A stretch of DNA of 64,000 nucleotides from Pseudomonas sp. (GCA_030603065.1 JAUVYN010000001.1:47964-111963); one strand, 5' to 3'; positions 42,848-53,322 are shown, counted from the first letter of the stretch. Numbers and translations are program-made. Notes: a model not told the origin generated them from the sequence alone.

Positions 42848-44701
42848 ATGAAACGGCAACCCATGACGCGTCATTACTTCGCTGCCCTCGCTGTTCTGGC
42901 CGCTTGCGCGCTGTCAGCGGGCTTTAGCCAGGCAGCCATTTACAAACAGCACGGCTATTCACTCTACGGGCAACCGAAATACCCGGCTGACTTCGACCAT
43001 CTGGATTACGTCAATCCCGACGCACCGCGAGGCGGCACCCTCCGAGTGATGGGAAGCGGCACATTCGACACGCTCAACCCCTATACACTCAAGGGGACCA
43101 GCCCGGTCAATACCGGGAATTTCCAGCACTACGGCATCACCGAGCTCAACGAGCCGCTGATGGTTGGCAGCGGCATCTATGACCCATCCGGGGACGAGCC
43201 CTACTCGGCTTACGGTCTGATCGCCGAAACGCTGGAGTTTTCCGACGACCGCAGCTGGGTGGTATTCAATCTGCGCACTGAGGCACGCTTTCACGATGGC
43301 AAGCCGATTACCGCGCGGGATGTCGCTTTCTCCTATGAATTACTGAGCAAGCAGGGACACCCCAATTACCGCTCGATGCTTCAGGACATCGAGCGTGTGG
43401 ACATTCTCGGCGAGCATCGCATTCGTTTCATCTTCAGCCGCAGCGACAATCCGGTATTGATTCTGCGCCTGAGCGAGCTGCCGGTGTTGCCGGAACATTA
43501 CTGGCGGGACCGCAGCTTCGGCGAAACCACCTTCGAGCCGGGACTGAACAGTGGTCCCTACCGTATCACCGAAGTGCGGCCCGGCCGACGGCTGACCTTT
43601 GAAAGGGTCGAAAACTGGTGGGGACGGGACTTGCCGATCAATCGCGGCAAATACAACGTCGACCGACTGGAGGTGGAGTTCTATCGTGATAACAATGTCG
43701 CCTTCGAAGCATTCAAGGCAGGCGAGTTCGACATTTACTTCGACCACAAGGCCAGCAACTGGGCAAACGCCTATGACTTCCCGGCCGTACGCAGCGGAGC
43801 GGTACTTCAGCGGGCGATACCGCACCAGATCCCCAGCTCGACCCAGGCACTGTTCTTCAATACCCGGCGCGCGCCCTTCGACGACCGCCGGGTACGGGAG
43901 GCGCTCGGCCTGCTGTTCGATTTCGAATGGTCCAACCGGGTACTCTTCTACGATGCCTATGAAAGATCACAGAGCTACTTCCCCAATAGTCCGTTCAGCG
44001 CCGAGGGAGTCCCCCAGGGTCAGGAATTCCTTTACCTCGAACCCTATCGAGACGCCCTGCGTCCGGAATTGTTCCGCGAGCCTTTCCGCCTGCCGGTGAC
44101 CGATGGCCGCGGCATTCCTCGGGAAACGTTGCGTGAGGCAGTCGAGCTGTTCGCCGAGGCGGGATGGAGCCTGCGCAGGGGGCGCCTGGAAAACAAGCGT
44201 GGCGCGCCCCTGGTGTTCGAGGTGCTGCTGGTCAATCCGAGTCTTGAGCGCATCCTCCAGCCTTACCGAACCAACCTTGCACGCCTGGGCATTGATATGC
44301 GGATTCGCACGGTCGACCGCGCTCAGTATCGTGCCCGCCTCGATCAATTTGATTACGACATGATTCTTGCCACCCTTCCCCAAGGGTTGTCACCCGGCAT
44401 GGAGCAGCACGGATATTTTCATTCCAGCCAGCGTGACGTTCGCGGCAGCCGCAACTATGCCGGCGTCGCCAACCCGGTCGTCGACCAGATGATCGAGCAC
44501 CTGCTGAGTGCGACCAACCGGTCACAACAGGTCGCTGCGACCCAGGCGCTGGATAGGGTGTTACTGTGGGAGCACTATACAATTCCGAACTGGTATATAA
44601 ACTACCACCGCATAGCACATCGATCGTGGTTGCAAAATGCTGCGACTCCGCCCTATTCGCTATCGATTCGCAGCTGGTGGATCGATCCTTCAATAAGATA
44701 A
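42848..44701 (+). CDS. nppA1: Periplasmic solute-binding protein NppA1 (YejA-like)
   Basis: This protein of about 617 residues is a family 5 extracellular solute-binding protein with a signal peptide (MKRQPMTRHYF then a hydrophobic core to SQA). The YejA-like block YPADFDHLDYVNPDAPRGGTLR and the TFDTLNPYTLKG segment are clear. In P. aeruginosa the NppA1A2BCD transporter takes up peptidyl nucleoside antibiotics and microcin C. The start is uncertain between 42848 and 42863. It is the first of two tandem binding proteins and of a five-gene operon. Confidence 0.87.
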   Translation: MKRQPMTRHYFAALAVLAACALSAGFSQAAIYKQHGYSLYGQPKYPADFDHLDYVNPDAPRGGTLRVMGSGTFDTLNPYTLKGTSPVNTGNFQHYGITELNEPLMVGSGIYDPSGDEPYSAYGLIAETLEFSDDRSWVVFNLRTEARFHDGKPITARDVAFSYELLSKQGHPNYRSMLQDIERVDILGEHRIRFIFSRSDNPVLILRLSELPVLPEHYWRDRSFGETTFEPGLNSGPYRITEVRPGRRLTFERVENWWGRDLPINRGKYNVDRLEVEFYRDNNVAFEAFKAGEFDIYFDHKASNWANAYDFPAVRSGAVLQRAIPHQIPSSTQALFFNTRRAPFDDRRVREALGLLFDFEWSNRVLFYDAYERSQSYFPNSPFSAEGVPQGQEFLYLEPYRDALRPELFREPFRLPVTDGRGIPRETLREAVELFAEAGWSLRRGRLENKRGAPLVFEVLLVNPSLERILQPYRTNLARLGIDMRIRTVDRAQYRARLDQFDYDMILATLPQGLSPGMEQHGYFHSSQRDVRGSRNYAGVANPVVDQMIEHLLSATNRSQQVAATQALDRVLLWEHYTIPNWYINYHRIAHRSWLQNAATPPYSLSIRSWWIDPSIR

Positions 44702-44718
44702 AGACGCGAAGGCCAACG

Positions 44719-46581
44719 ATGCATCAATTGACGAGAACGCTTTGTGCCGGCTGCGCGCTGTTGTTCGCCGCCCTTGCCGGCGCGGCCCCCGGCCAGCATG
44801 CCCTGACCCTTTATGGTGAACCACCGAAGTATCCGGCAGATTTCACGCATTTCGAATACGTGAACCCGGATGCCCCCAAGGGGGGCACTATGAGACTATC
44901 CGGCTTCGGTAGCTTCGACTCGCTGAATCCCTTCATCAGTCGCGGCACGGCTGCCGATCGGCTCGGCCTGCTTTACGACACACTGACCTTTCACGCGCTG
45001 GACGAACCCTTCACCGAATACGGTCTGCTGGCCGAGCGCATAGAGCGGGCCGAGGACAATACCTGGGTACGCTTTCATCTTCGTCCAGAGGGGCGTTTTC
45101 ACGACGGCGAGCCGATCACTGCCCGGGATGTGGTCTTTACCTTCAATACCCTTATCGAGAAGGGCAGCCCCTTTTACCGAGCCTACTACGCCGATGTTAA
45201 GGACGTAGTCGCCGAAACCGAGCATAGCGTGCTGTTTCGCTTCCACCATGGACAGAACCGCGAGCTGGCACTGGTACTGGGTCAACTGCCTGTCCTGCCC
45301 CAGCACTATTGGGAAGGGCGCGATTTCACCCGTACCGGCCTGGAACCTCCGGTTGGCAGCGGGCCCTATCGCGTCGCCAGCGTCCGTCCCGGTCGCACCA
45401 TAACGTACGAGCGCGTGCCCGACTACTGGGGCGCCGATGTACCCGCGCATCGCGGCTTCTACAACTTCGACCGGATCGTGATCGACTATTACCGAGACAC
45501 CGGCGTAGCGCTCGAAGCGTTCAAGGCCGGGCAATTCGACTTCAACCAGGAGGTCAGCGCCAGAAACTGGGCTGTCGGTTACGAAAGCCCTGCACTGCGG
45601 GATGGGCGTATCGTCAAGGAAGAGATACCCAACCTCAATACCCAGGGGATGCAGGGCTTTGTATTCAATCAGCGCCGCCCTCATTTTCAGGACCGGCGCG
45701 TGCGCAAGGCCCTGAGTCTGCTTTACGATTTCGAATGGGCCAACGCGCGCCTGTTTCACAATGCCTACAAGCGCAGCTCGAGCTATTTCGGCAACTCCGA
45801 GCTGGCTGCCAGCGGCCTGCCGAGCGAGGCCGAACTTGCGCTGCTCGAACCGCTGCGTGACCAGCTTCCGCCCGAGGTCTTCGAAGAGGCCTACGTACCG
45901 CCGACCACCGACGGCACCGGCAATGTCCGCCAACAGATGCGCCAGGCCTATGCGCTGCTTCAGGAGGCCGGCTGGCGCATCGAGAACGACCGTCTGGTCA
46001 ACGAAGACGGTGAGCATCTGAGTTTCGAATTCCTGCTGGTACAGGCGGATTTCGAGCGCATTCTGCTGCCATACAAACGGAATCTGGCGTCCCTCGGCAT
46101 CGAGATGAATCTGCGTCGGATCGATGTCTCCCAGTACATCAACCGCCTTCGTTCAAGGGATTTCGACATGGTGGTGACCGGCTTCGGCCAATCCAACTCC
46201 CCGGGGAACGAGCAGCGCGAATACTGGCATTCCTCCAGTGCCGACAATCCTGGCAGCCGCAACCTGATGGGCCTGCGTGACCCGGCGATAGATGCCCTCG
46301 TAGAGGGCCTGATTCAGGCCGACAGTCGCGAGTCGCTGGTCAACCACACCCGTGCGCTGGACCGTGTGCTGCGTGCCGAGCATCTGGTGGTGCCAAACTT
46401 TCATACCAACGTTTACCGAGTCGCCTATTGGAACAGGTTTGCCCATCCTGCTATATCGCCGCGCTACGATCTGGGGCTCGATACCTGGTGGGTAGATGAG
46501 AGCAAACCCGGCGCACGCAGTCTGCCAGTTCTGATCGAAGAGCCGGCCGACACCGCGGAATCCGGCACGGAAGCTGAATAG
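44719..46581 (+). CDS. nppA2: Periplasmic solute-binding protein NppA2 (YejA-like)
   Basis: This 620-residue protein is a paralogue of the preceding gene, with a signal peptide (MHQLTRTLCAGCALLFAALAGA) and the same YPADFTHFEYVNPDAPKGGT start of the mature domain. GAAGG lies six bases before the ATG. It is followed directly by the permease gene. The two binding proteins share many local motifs but differ enough to suggest separate ligand ranges, which is inference. Confidence 0.88.
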   Translation: MHQLTRTLCAGCALLFAALAGAAPGQHALTLYGEPPKYPADFTHFEYVNPDAPKGGTMRLSGFGSFDSLNPFISRGTAADRLGLLYDTLTFHALDEPFTEYGLLAERIERAEDNTWVRFHLRPEGRFHDGEPITARDVVFTFNTLIEKGSPFYRAYYADVKDVVAETEHSVLFRFHHGQNRELALVLGQLPVLPQHYWEGRDFTRTGLEPPVGSGPYRVASVRPGRTITYERVPDYWGADVPAHRGFYNFDRIVIDYYRDTGVALEAFKAGQFDFNQEVSARNWAVGYESPALRDGRIVKEEIPNLNTQGMQGFVFNQRRPHFQDRRVRKALSLLYDFEWANARLFHNAYKRSSSYFGNSELAASGLPSEAELALLEPLRDQLPPEVFEEAYVPPTTDGTGNVRQQMRQAYALLQEAGWRIENDRLVNEDGEHLSFEFLLVQADFERILLPYKRNLASLGIEMNLRRIDVSQYINRLRSRDFDMVVTGFGQSNSPGNEQREYWHSSSADNPGSRNLMGLRDPAIDALVEGLIQADSRESLVNHTRALDRVLRAEHLVVPNFHTNVYRVAYWNRFAHPAISPRYDLGLDTWWVDESKPGARSLPVLIEEPADTAESGTEAE

Positions 46582-47655
46582 ATGCTTGCTTACATCGTTC
46601 GTCGTCTACTGCTGATAGTTCCGACCCTGTTCGGTATTCTGCTGATCAACTTCCTGATCATCCAGGCCGCGCCGGGCGGACCAGTCGAGCAGATGATCGC
46701 AAACCTCGAGGGCTTCGAAGGGGCAACGTCGCGGATTTCCGGAAGCGCTCAGGGTGAGGTCGCGAGCGGCAGCAGCTACCGTGGCGCCCAGGGGCTGGAT
46801 CCGGAGATCATCGCGGAAATCGAACGCATGTACGGGTTCGACAAGCCTGCCCATGAGCGCTTCTGGCTGATGATTCGCGGCTATCTGACCTTCGACTTCG
46901 GGGACAGCTTCTTCCGTGATGCGAGCGTGATCGATCTGATTCTGGAAAAGATGCCGGTGTCCATCTCGCTCGGGCTATGGACCACGCTTATCACCTATCT
47001 GATCTCGATCCCTCTGGGCATCCGCAAGGCCATTCGACACGGCTCCCCTTTCGACGTCTGGACAAGCTCGCTGATCATCGTCGGATATGCGATCCCGGGC
47101 TTTCTGCTGGCGATTCTGCTGATCGTGCTTTTCGCCGGCGGTAGCTACTTCGACTGGTTTCCCCTGCGCGGGCTCACCTCCAATAACTGGGAAGAGCTTT
47201 CCACCTGGGGCAAGATTCTCGACTATTTCTGGCACCTGGTGCTCCCCATCACAGCGATGGTCATCGGCAGCTTCGCCACGCTGACAATGCTGACCAAAAA
47301 CTGCTTCCTCGATGAAATCGGCAAGCAATACGTCACCACGGCGCGCGCCAAGGGGCTGTCGGAAAACCGTGTGCTGTATGGTCACGTGTTCCGCAACGCA
47401 ATGCTGCTGATCATCGCTGGGTTCCCCTCTGCGCTGATCAGCGTGTTCTTCACAGGGGCGCTGCTGATCGAGGTTATCTTCTCCCTCGACGGGCTGGGAT
47501 TGCTGGGCTTCGAAGCAGCCATCAACCGTGACTACCCGGTAATGTTCGGCACGCTGTACATATTCACCCTGCTCGGCCTGGTCGTGAAGCTCATCGGCGA
47601 CATAACCTACACCCTGGTCGATCCGCGCATCGACTTCGAAAGCAGGGAGGGCTGA
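46582..47655 (+). CDS. nppB: Peptide ABC transporter permease NppB (YejB-like)
   Basis: This 357-residue inner-membrane permease has six or more hydrophobic segments, an N-terminal [19 protein letters not shown] and the EAA-type loop [27 protein letters not shown]. It starts at the base after the nppA2 stop. The pore pair is NppB-NppC. The segment at residues 45-80 is a periplasmic insertion common to YejB. Confidence 0.92.
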   Translation: MLAYIVRRLLLIVPTLFGILLINFLIIQAAPGGPVEQMIANLEGFEGATSRISGSAQGEVASGSSYRGAQGLDPEIIAEIERMYGFDKPAHERFWLMIRGYLTFDFGDSFFRDASVIDLILEKMPVSISLGLWTTLITYLISIPLGIRKAIRHGSPFDVWTSSLIIVGYAIPGFLLAILLIVLFAGGSYFDWFPLRGLTSNNWEELSTWGKILDYFWHLVLPITAMVIGSFATLTMLTKNCFLDEIGKQYVTTARAKGLSENRVLYGHVFRNAMLLIIAGFPSALISVFFTGALLIEVIFSLDGLGLLGFEAAINRDYPVMFGTLYIFTLLGLVVKLIGDITYTLVDPRIDFESREG

Positions 47656-47657
47656 AC

Positions 47658-48689
47658 ATGGGTCGCTTTCAGCTCTCTCCCCTCAACCGTCGACGCTTCG
47701 CCCGCTTCAAGGCCAATCGGCGGGGCTGGTGGTCACTGCATATCTTCCTCGTGCTGTTCGTGCTGAGCCTTGGGGCGGAAGTGATCTCCAACGACAAGCC
47801 ACTGCTGGTCAGGTACCAGGGCGATTTCTACGTACCGGTATTCAAGCGCTACGCAGAAACCGAATTCGGCGGGGAGTTCCCCATCGAGGCGGATTACCGT
47901 AGCCCCTACATACGCGACCTGATCGAATCGGAAGGAAACGGCTGGATGATCTGGCCGCTGATTCCCTACAACTACTCCACCATCAACTACGACCTGGACG
48001 TGCCTGCACCGGCGCCGCCGTCCCGGGACAACTGGCTGGGTACCGATGATCAGGCGCGGGACGTACTCGCGCGTGTGATTTACGGCTTTCGGATATCCGT
48101 CCTGTTCGCTTTGACCCTGACCGTGATCAGCTCCATTATCGGCGTGGTGGCAGGCGCCATTCAGGGCTTCTACGGAGGCCGCATCGATTTGATCGGACAG
48201 CGATTCATCGAGGTCTGGTCGGGTCTACCGGTGCTCTACCTACTGATTATTCTGGCCAGCTTCGTCCAGCCGAACTTCTGGTGGCTGCTGGGCATCATGC
48301 TGCTGTTTTCCTGGATGTCTCTGGTGGATGTAGTGCGCGCCGAGTTCCTCCGTGGGCGAAACCTCGAATACGTCCGCGCGGCGCGCGCCCTTGGTGCCGG
48401 CAACGGGTCGATCATGTTTCGACATATCCTGCCGAACGCGATGGTCGCCACCCTGACCTTCTTCCCGTTCATTCTTACCGGCGGGGTCATTACCCTCACA
48501 TCGCTTGATTTCCTGGGCTTCGGGCTTCCGGCCGGCTCGCCCTCACTCGGTGAGCTGATCGCCCAGGGCAAGGCCAATTTGCAGGCACCCTGGCTGGGCA
48601 TCACTGCCTTCGTCGTGCTGTCGTTGATGCTGACCCTGCTGGTATTCATTGGCGAGGCGCTGCGCGATGCCTTCGACCCGAGGAAGTGA
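47658..48689 (+). CDS. nppC: Peptide ABC transporter permease NppC (YejE-like)
   Basis: This 343-residue permease starts two bases after nppB. It has an N-terminal helix (LHIFLVLFVLSLGAEVIS), a periplasmic loop of about 90 residues with the YejE-type phrase YPL-like segment, and a core of five helices. The EAA motif is EFLRGRNLEYVRAARALGAGN. It pairs with NppB. Confidence 0.92.
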   Translation: MGRFQLSPLNRRRFARFKANRRGWWSLHIFLVLFVLSLGAEVISNDKPLLVRYQGDFYVPVFKRYAETEFGGEFPIEADYRSPYIRDLIESEGNGWMIWPLIPYNYSTINYDLDVPAPAPPSRDNWLGTDDQARDVLARVIYGFRISVLFALTLTVISSIIGVVAGAIQGFYGGRIDLIGQRFIEVWSGLPVLYLLIILASFVQPNFWWLLGIMLLFSWMSLVDVVRAEFLRGRNLEYVRAARALGAGNGSIMFRHILPNAMVATLTFFPFILTGGVITLTSLDFLGFGLPAGSPSLGELIAQGKANLQAPWLGITAFVVLSLMLTLLVFIGEALRDAFDPRK

Positions 48690-48690
48690 C

Positions 48691-50310
48691 ATGTCCGAAC
48701 AACCCCTGATTCGCATTGAAGATCTCAGCGTCGCCTTCTCCGGAGAAGGCGGCGAATCTCTGGCAGTGCGGCAGGTCAGCCTGGACATCCGCCCGGGGCA
48801 AACCCTGGCACTGGTCGGTGAAAGCGGCTCAGGCAAGTCGGTGACGGCCCATTCGATACTCAGGTTGCTGCCCTATCCGACTGCACGTCACCCGACCGGG
48901 CGCATTCTGTACAAGGGTGAAGATCTGCTGAGCGCTGGCGAAAGCCGGCTGCGCCAGGTGCGCGGCAACAGGATCTCGATGATCTTCCAGGAGCCCATGT
49001 CCTCGCTCAATCCGCTGCATACGGTGGAACGGCAGATCAACGAAGTGCTTTTCCTGCACAAGGGACTCAGCAAGACCGACGCCCGCGCACGCACGCTGGA
49101 GTTGCTGGAACTGGTGGGCATTCCCGAACCGGCCAAGCGACTCGGCGCCTTCCCCCATGAACTGTCGGGGGGCCAGCGCCAACGCGTGATGATCGCTATG
49201 GCGCTCGCCAACGAGCCGGAGCTGCTGATCGCCGACGAGCCGACCACGGCTCTGGACGTGACCGTACAACAACGAATTCTCGAGCTGCTGCGCTCACTGC
49301 AGGAAAAGCTCGGCATGGCCCTGCTACTGATCAGCCATGACCTGAACCTGGTGCGCAAGATCGCCCACCGGGTATGTGTCATGTATCAGGGTCGCGTCGT
49401 CGAAGAAAACGAATGCCGCGAACTGTTTACCCGACCGCAGCATGAATACACCCGGCAGCTGTTGGCTGCCGATCCATCGGGCGAACCGGTACCCGCCAAG
49501 GGGGACGCCCCGGTGGTGATGCGGGCGGAGGACCTGCGGGTCTGGTTCCCGATCAAAAAGGGTGTATTCAAGCGCACGGTCGATCACGTCAAGGCGGTCG
49601 ACGGTGCGAGCTTCAGCCTGCAGCGCGGGCAGACGCTTGGAATCGTTGGTGAAAGCGGCTCGGGCAAGACCACGCTCGGGATGGCCCTGCTCCGACTGAT
49701 CGAGAGCCAGGGGCTGATCGAATGTGAGGGCGAGCGGATCGACGGACTCAGCCAGAAGGCGGTTCGCCCGCTCCGCAGGCAGCTGCAGGTGGTTTTCCAG
49801 GATCCTTTCGGCAGCCTGAGCCCGCGGATGTCGGTGGCGCAGATCATTAGTGAAGGGCTGGAAATTCACCGGATCGGTACCGTAGCGGAACGCGAGCAGA
49901 TGGTCATTCAGGCTCTGCGCGAGGTCGGGCTGGACCCGGAGAGCCGCAACCGCTATCCGCACGAGTTCTCCGGCGGCCAGCGACAGCGCATAGCCATCGC
50001 CCGCGCGCTGGTACTGAAGCCATCGCTGATTCTGCTGGATGAGCCTACCTCTGCGCTCGACCGAACGGTGCAGAGTCAGGTGGTCGAGCTGCTGCGGGAG
50101 CTGCAACGCAAATACAACCTGAGCTACCTATTCATCAGCCATGACCTGGCGGTGGTGCGGGTGCTGAGCCACCAGCTGATGGTGGTCCGGCAGGGTAAGG
50201 TAATCGAACAGGGCCCGGCGCGGGAAATTTTTGCTTCACCACAACAGGACTATACTCGTCAGTTGCTCGAAGCAGCTTTCGCCGAGCCGATAACGCAAAA
50301 CATGGCCTGA
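48691..50310 (+). CDS. nppD: Peptide ABC transporter ATPase NppD (YejF-like, two cassettes)
   Basis: This 539-residue protein has two ATP-binding cassettes in one chain. The first has Walker A GESGSGKSVT and signature LSGGQRQRVMIA; the second has GESGSGKTTLG and FSGGQRQRIAIA. It energises the NppBC pore. The ATG at 48691 follows the nppC stop by one base. The fused form is typical of YejF. Confidence 0.93.
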   Translation: MSEQPLIRIEDLSVAFSGEGGESLAVRQVSLDIRPGQTLALVGESGSGKSVTAHSILRLLPYPTARHPTGRILYKGEDLLSAGESRLRQVRGNRISMIFQEPMSSLNPLHTVERQINEVLFLHKGLSKTDARARTLELLELVGIPEPAKRLGAFPHELSGGQRQRVMIAMALANEPELLIADEPTTALDVTVQQRILELLRSLQEKLGMALLLISHDLNLVRKIAHRVCVMYQGRVVEENECRELFTRPQHEYTRQLLAADPSGEPVPAKGDAPVVMRAEDLRVWFPIKKGVFKRTVDHVKAVDGASFSLQRGQTLGIVGESGSGKTTLGMALLRLIESQGLIECEGERIDGLSQKAVRPLRRQLQVVFQDPFGSLSPRMSVAQIISEGLEIHRIGTVAEREQMVIQALREVGLDPESRNRYPHEFSGGQRQRIAIARALVLKPSLILLDEPTSALDRTVQSQVVELLRELQRKYNLSYLFISHDLAVVRVLSHQLMVVRQGKVIEQGPAREIFASPQQDYTRQLLEAAFAEPITQNMA

Positions 50311-50341
50311 AGGCCTTTGGTAAAACAACAGGAAAGCAAGC

Positions 50342-51136
50342 ATGGGATTTCTAACCGGAAAGCGCGTACTCATCGTTGGCGTGGCCAGCAAATTGTCCAT
50401 CGCCTCGGGTATCGCCGCGGCGATGCACAGGGAGGGAGCCGAGCTCGCCTTCACCTACCAGAATGAGAAGCTCAAGGGTCGTGTCGAGGGCTTCGCCGCC
50501 GAGTGGGGCTCCTCGCCCGAACTGTGCTTCCCCTGCGACGTCGCAAGTGACGCTGAAATCGAGCAGGTCTTCACCCAGCTGGCTCAGAAATGGGATGGTC
50601 TGGATTGCATCGTGCATTCGGTGGGCTTCGCGCCCGGCGATCAGCTTGACGGCGACTTTACCGAGGTGACCACTCGCGAAGGCTTCCGGATCGCCCACGA
50701 CATCAGTGCCTACAGTTTCGTCGCCCTGGCCAAGGCCGGCCGCGAACTCATGAAGGGACGTAATGGCAGCTTGCTGACCCTGTCCTACCTGGGCGCCGAG
50801 CGCACCATGCCGAACTACAACGTGATGGGCATGGCCAAGGCCAGCCTGGAAGCCGGTGTCCGTTACCTGGCGACCAGCCTTGGCCCGGAGGGCACCCGCG
50901 TGAATGCGATTTCTGCTGGTCCGATCCGTACGCTGGCCGCCTCCGGCATCAAGAGCTTCCGCAAGATGCTGTCGCACAACGAGCGTCAGACCCCGCTACG
51001 CCGCAATGTCACCATCGATGAAGTGGGCAACGTTGGTGCTTTCCTCTGCTCCGATCTGGCCTCCGGCGTTTCCGGCGAGATCATGTATGTCGACGGTGGC
51101 TTCAACATTACCGCCATGGGCAACCTGGAAGAGTAA
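50342..51136 (+). CDS. fabI: Enoyl-[acyl-carrier-protein] reductase (NADH) FabI
   Basis: This 264-residue enzyme performs the last step of each fatty-acid elongation cycle. The active residues are Tyr149, Tyr159 and Lys166 (E. coli Tyr146, Tyr156, Lys163). The cofactor motif is [21 protein letters not shown] holds the position near Gly93 of E. coli, the triclosan-relevant site. It follows nppD by 31 bp, with a terminator after it. Confidence 0.97.
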   Translation: MGFLTGKRVLIVGVASKLSIASGIAAAMHREGAELAFTYQNEKLKGRVEGFAAEWGSSPELCFPCDVASDAEIEQVFTQLAQKWDGLDCIVHSVGFAPGDQLDGDFTEVTTREGFRIAHDISAYSFVALAKAGRELMKGRNGSLLTLSYLGAERTMPNYNVMGMAKASLEAGVRYLATSLGPEGTRVNAISAGPIRTLAASGIKSFRKMLSHNERQTPLRRNVTIDEVGNVGAFLCSDLASGVSGEIMYVDGGFNITAMGNLEE

Positions 51137-51153
51137 TCTCGCCCATTGGGCCA

Positions 51154-51187
51154 CAAAAAAGCCGCATCCTGGGATGCGGCTTTTTTG
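51154..51187. terminator. Rho-independent terminator between fabI and ppiD
   Basis: A-run, GCCGCATC-type stem (51161-51169 with 51172-51180) and T-run form a symmetric hairpin usable from both sides. It stops fabI and the convergent ppiD message. Confidence 0.95.
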
Positions 51188-51203
51188 TTTGCTACCGATC
51201 AGA

Positions 51204-53087
51204 TCAGAATCGTTCGATATCGGCGTCCTGACGCAGGCGCTCCTGCACCGCATTGAAGTCCTGTTCACCAGTCTGCCCCGCGATGAACTGCGCAAACATC
51301 GGCGACTCAGCCTGAGCTTCCACATCCTGGGGTGTGGCCACGCCGCGCAGTTCAACTACCCAGCGACCACCGTCAGGCTGACGGAACTGACCGTAGACGA
51401 CGCCTGCGGACGGTCTGGGCATGGCGAAAACGCTACGCAGCAGCGCTGGCGGCAGCTCGTTGCTAGAACGGCTTACAGCCTCGTATTCTGTCCATGATTG
51501 ACCCAGCGATGCGGCAACGTCCTGCGGCGCCTCGGCACCGCTGCGAATGCGTTCGATCGCCTCGACAGCGGCAGCCTCGGCGCGCTCGGTGGCCTTGCGG
51601 TACTGCAGAATGTCAGTGATTTCGGCGCTCGCCTGGTCGAGGGTCAACTGCTGCGGCCGCTGATGTTCCCGGACCCGGATCGCAACTACGGTGTCGGCAT
51701 CCAGCTCGAGCAATTGGCTGTTGCGGCCATCGACCAGAACTTCCTCGTCAAAAGCAGCCATCATCACCCGCGGGTTGCTGGTGAGCCCCTCACCGCCCGA
51801 GCGCTCGACCGGCCCGTGTACTTCGATTTCCAGATCCATGGCCTCGGCAGGCCGCTGCAGATCTTCCGACTCGTAGACCAGATTCGCCAGCTCCTGGGTA
51901 GCCTCGACGAAGCGACGCTCGACCAGCTCTGCCTTGAGTTCCTGTTCCAGGTTCTCCCGCATCTCTTCCAGAGGTGGGAGGTCGGGTGCCTGCAGCGCGG
52001 TCAGCTTGATGAGATGGTAACCGTAGCTGGTCCGAACGGGCTCGGACACTTCCCCTTCCTGCAGTGCGAACAGGGCTTCCTCGAAATCTGGGTCGAAGCT
52101 GCCGCGCGGCGTAAAGCCCAGATCACCGCCACGACTCGCGCTCCCTGGATCTTCAGATGCTTCGCGGGCCACCTCGGCGAAGTCTTCGCCACCAATGATC
52201 CGCTCACGCAGAGCCTGGGCTCGAGCCAGCACCTCAGCGTCCTCACCATCCGCCTCGAGAAGAATATGTGCGGCGCGGCGCTGCTCGGCAAGGTTGCCGA
52301 TCTCGCGCTGGTAGAGGGCCTCGACAGCGCTGTCCTCGACGGTCACCTGATCGAAGAAGGCACTACGGGACAGCGTTATCGATTCGATCACGACCTGCTC
52401 TGGAGACATGAACTGCTGCAGATTGGTCTCGTAGTACTCGCGAATCTCCTCTTCCGCCACCTCGACCGCCTCATGCTGCGCCGGAATCTCGATTACCGCA
52501 AAATCGCGGGTCTGAGTTTCCAGTCTCGCCAGCATCAAACGCTCGGCAGGGGTGGCAAAGGCAGTGGCTTCGAAGGCATTGCGGAACTGGGCGATGAGCA
52601 GCTCCTGACGAACCAGGTCACGAAATGCCATTCGTGACGGTAATCCCATGTTGCGGATGACCACGTCGAAGCGTCCCGCGTCGAACTGGCCATTTACCTG
52701 AAAGTCCGGGGTACCGAGAATCAGCTGGTCGATCATCGCTTCGGAAACGCGAAGACGGGCGTCCTCGGCGCCCTGCAGGAGAATGGCTCGTTCGATCAGA
52801 CCGTCGAGGACCGAGGCGCGCAACAGGTTGTCATCGATCATGCTCGGGTCGAAATTGTCGTTACCCATCTGACGCAACTGCTGAATCAGCTGGCGACGCT
52901 GCAGGGACACGGCCTGCTCGAGCTCCATTCGGCTGATCACGGTCCCGTTGACCTCCGCCGCCGTCTGCTCGTTGCTGGTGAAACGACTGATGGACTCCCA
53001 TCCGGTGAGCGCAAAGATCAGCACGATGACGCCAACGATCACCTTGGCGACCCAGCTTTGCGCGTTGTCCCTCATTTTTTGCAGCAT
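51204..53087 (-). CDS. ppiD: Periplasmic chaperone PpiD (SurA-N and parvulin domains)
   Basis: This 627-residue inner-membrane-anchored protein helps proteins leaving the Sec translocon. One membrane helix lies near residues 15-32 (VAKVIVGVIVLIFALTGW); a SurA_N-like domain follows, then a parvulin domain at about residues 265-360 (AAHILLEADGEDAEVLARA). The C-terminal half is helical. The start is the second ATG of ATGATG. It is the last gene before a terminator, downstream of hupB. Confidence 0.93.
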   Translation of the reverse strand: MLQKMRDNAQSWVAKVIVGVIVLIFALTGWESISRFTSNEQTAAEVNGTVISRMELEQAVSLQRRQLIQQLRQMGNDNFDPSMIDDNLLRASVLDGLIERAILLQGAEDARLRVSEAMIDQLILGTPDFQVNGQFDAGRFDVVIRNMGLPSRMAFRDLVRQELLIAQFRNAFEATAFATPAERLMLARLETQTRDFAVIEIPAQHEAVEVAEEEIREYYETNLQQFMSPEQVVIESITLSRSAFFDQVTVEDSAVEALYQREIGNLAEQRRAAHILLEADGEDAEVLARAQALRERIIGGEDFAEVAREASEDPGSASRGGDLGFTPRGSFDPDFEEALFALQEGEVSEPVRTSYGYHLIKLTALQAPDLPPLEEMRENLEQELKAELVERRFVEATQELANLVYESEDLQRPAEAMDLEIEVHGPVERSGGEGLTSNPRVMMAAFDEEVLVDGRNSQLLELDADTVVAIRVREHQRPQQLTLDQASAEITDILQYRKATERAEAAAVEAIERIRSGAEAPQDVAASLGQSWTEYEAVSRSSNELPPALLRSVFAMPRPSAGVVYGQFRQPDGGRWVVELRGVATPQDVEAQAESPMFAQFIAGQTGEQDFNAVQERLRQDADIERF

Positions 53088-53173
53088 CATGCCCCCAAAG
53101 ACCTTGTTCTTCGCCAGCTGCGTGCCCTGGCTGCCTTACCGAAGCGCGGGGGCCGACAGGGCCCTGCGCAAAC

Positions 53174-53206
53174 AAAAAAGGCGCATCTCTTAACGATGCG
53201 CCTTTT
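53174..53206 (-). terminator. Rho-independent terminator after hupB
   Basis: GGCGCATC (53180-53187) and GATGCGCC (53195-53202) form an 8-bp stem with a seven-base loop, followed on the minus strand by six T residues. Confidence 0.9.
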
Positions 53207-53276
53207 CGGAAACTGACGGAACCGCGGCAATCAACGGTGAGCTCTAGGCAGGCTCATGACGCCGGCCAGGGTTCCC

Positions 53277-53307
53277 ATGCATACCGTCACAGTTGCGCGG
53301 TATGCAT
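53277..53307. repeat. 10-bp perfect inverted repeat downstream of hupB
   Basis: ATGCATACCG (53277-53286) and CGGTATGCAT (53298-53307) are perfect reverse complements around an 11-base loop, starting 16 bases after the hupB stop on the minus strand. No T run follows, so it is not a simple terminator. Confidence 0.7.
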
Positions 53308-53322
53308 CAGTTGCGGACGCGC

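Noticed and set aside
44719-46581. Recent gene duplication of nppA1 and nppA2 by a mobile element
   Set aside because: The two genes are diverged throughout and no flanking repeats or transposase are visible.
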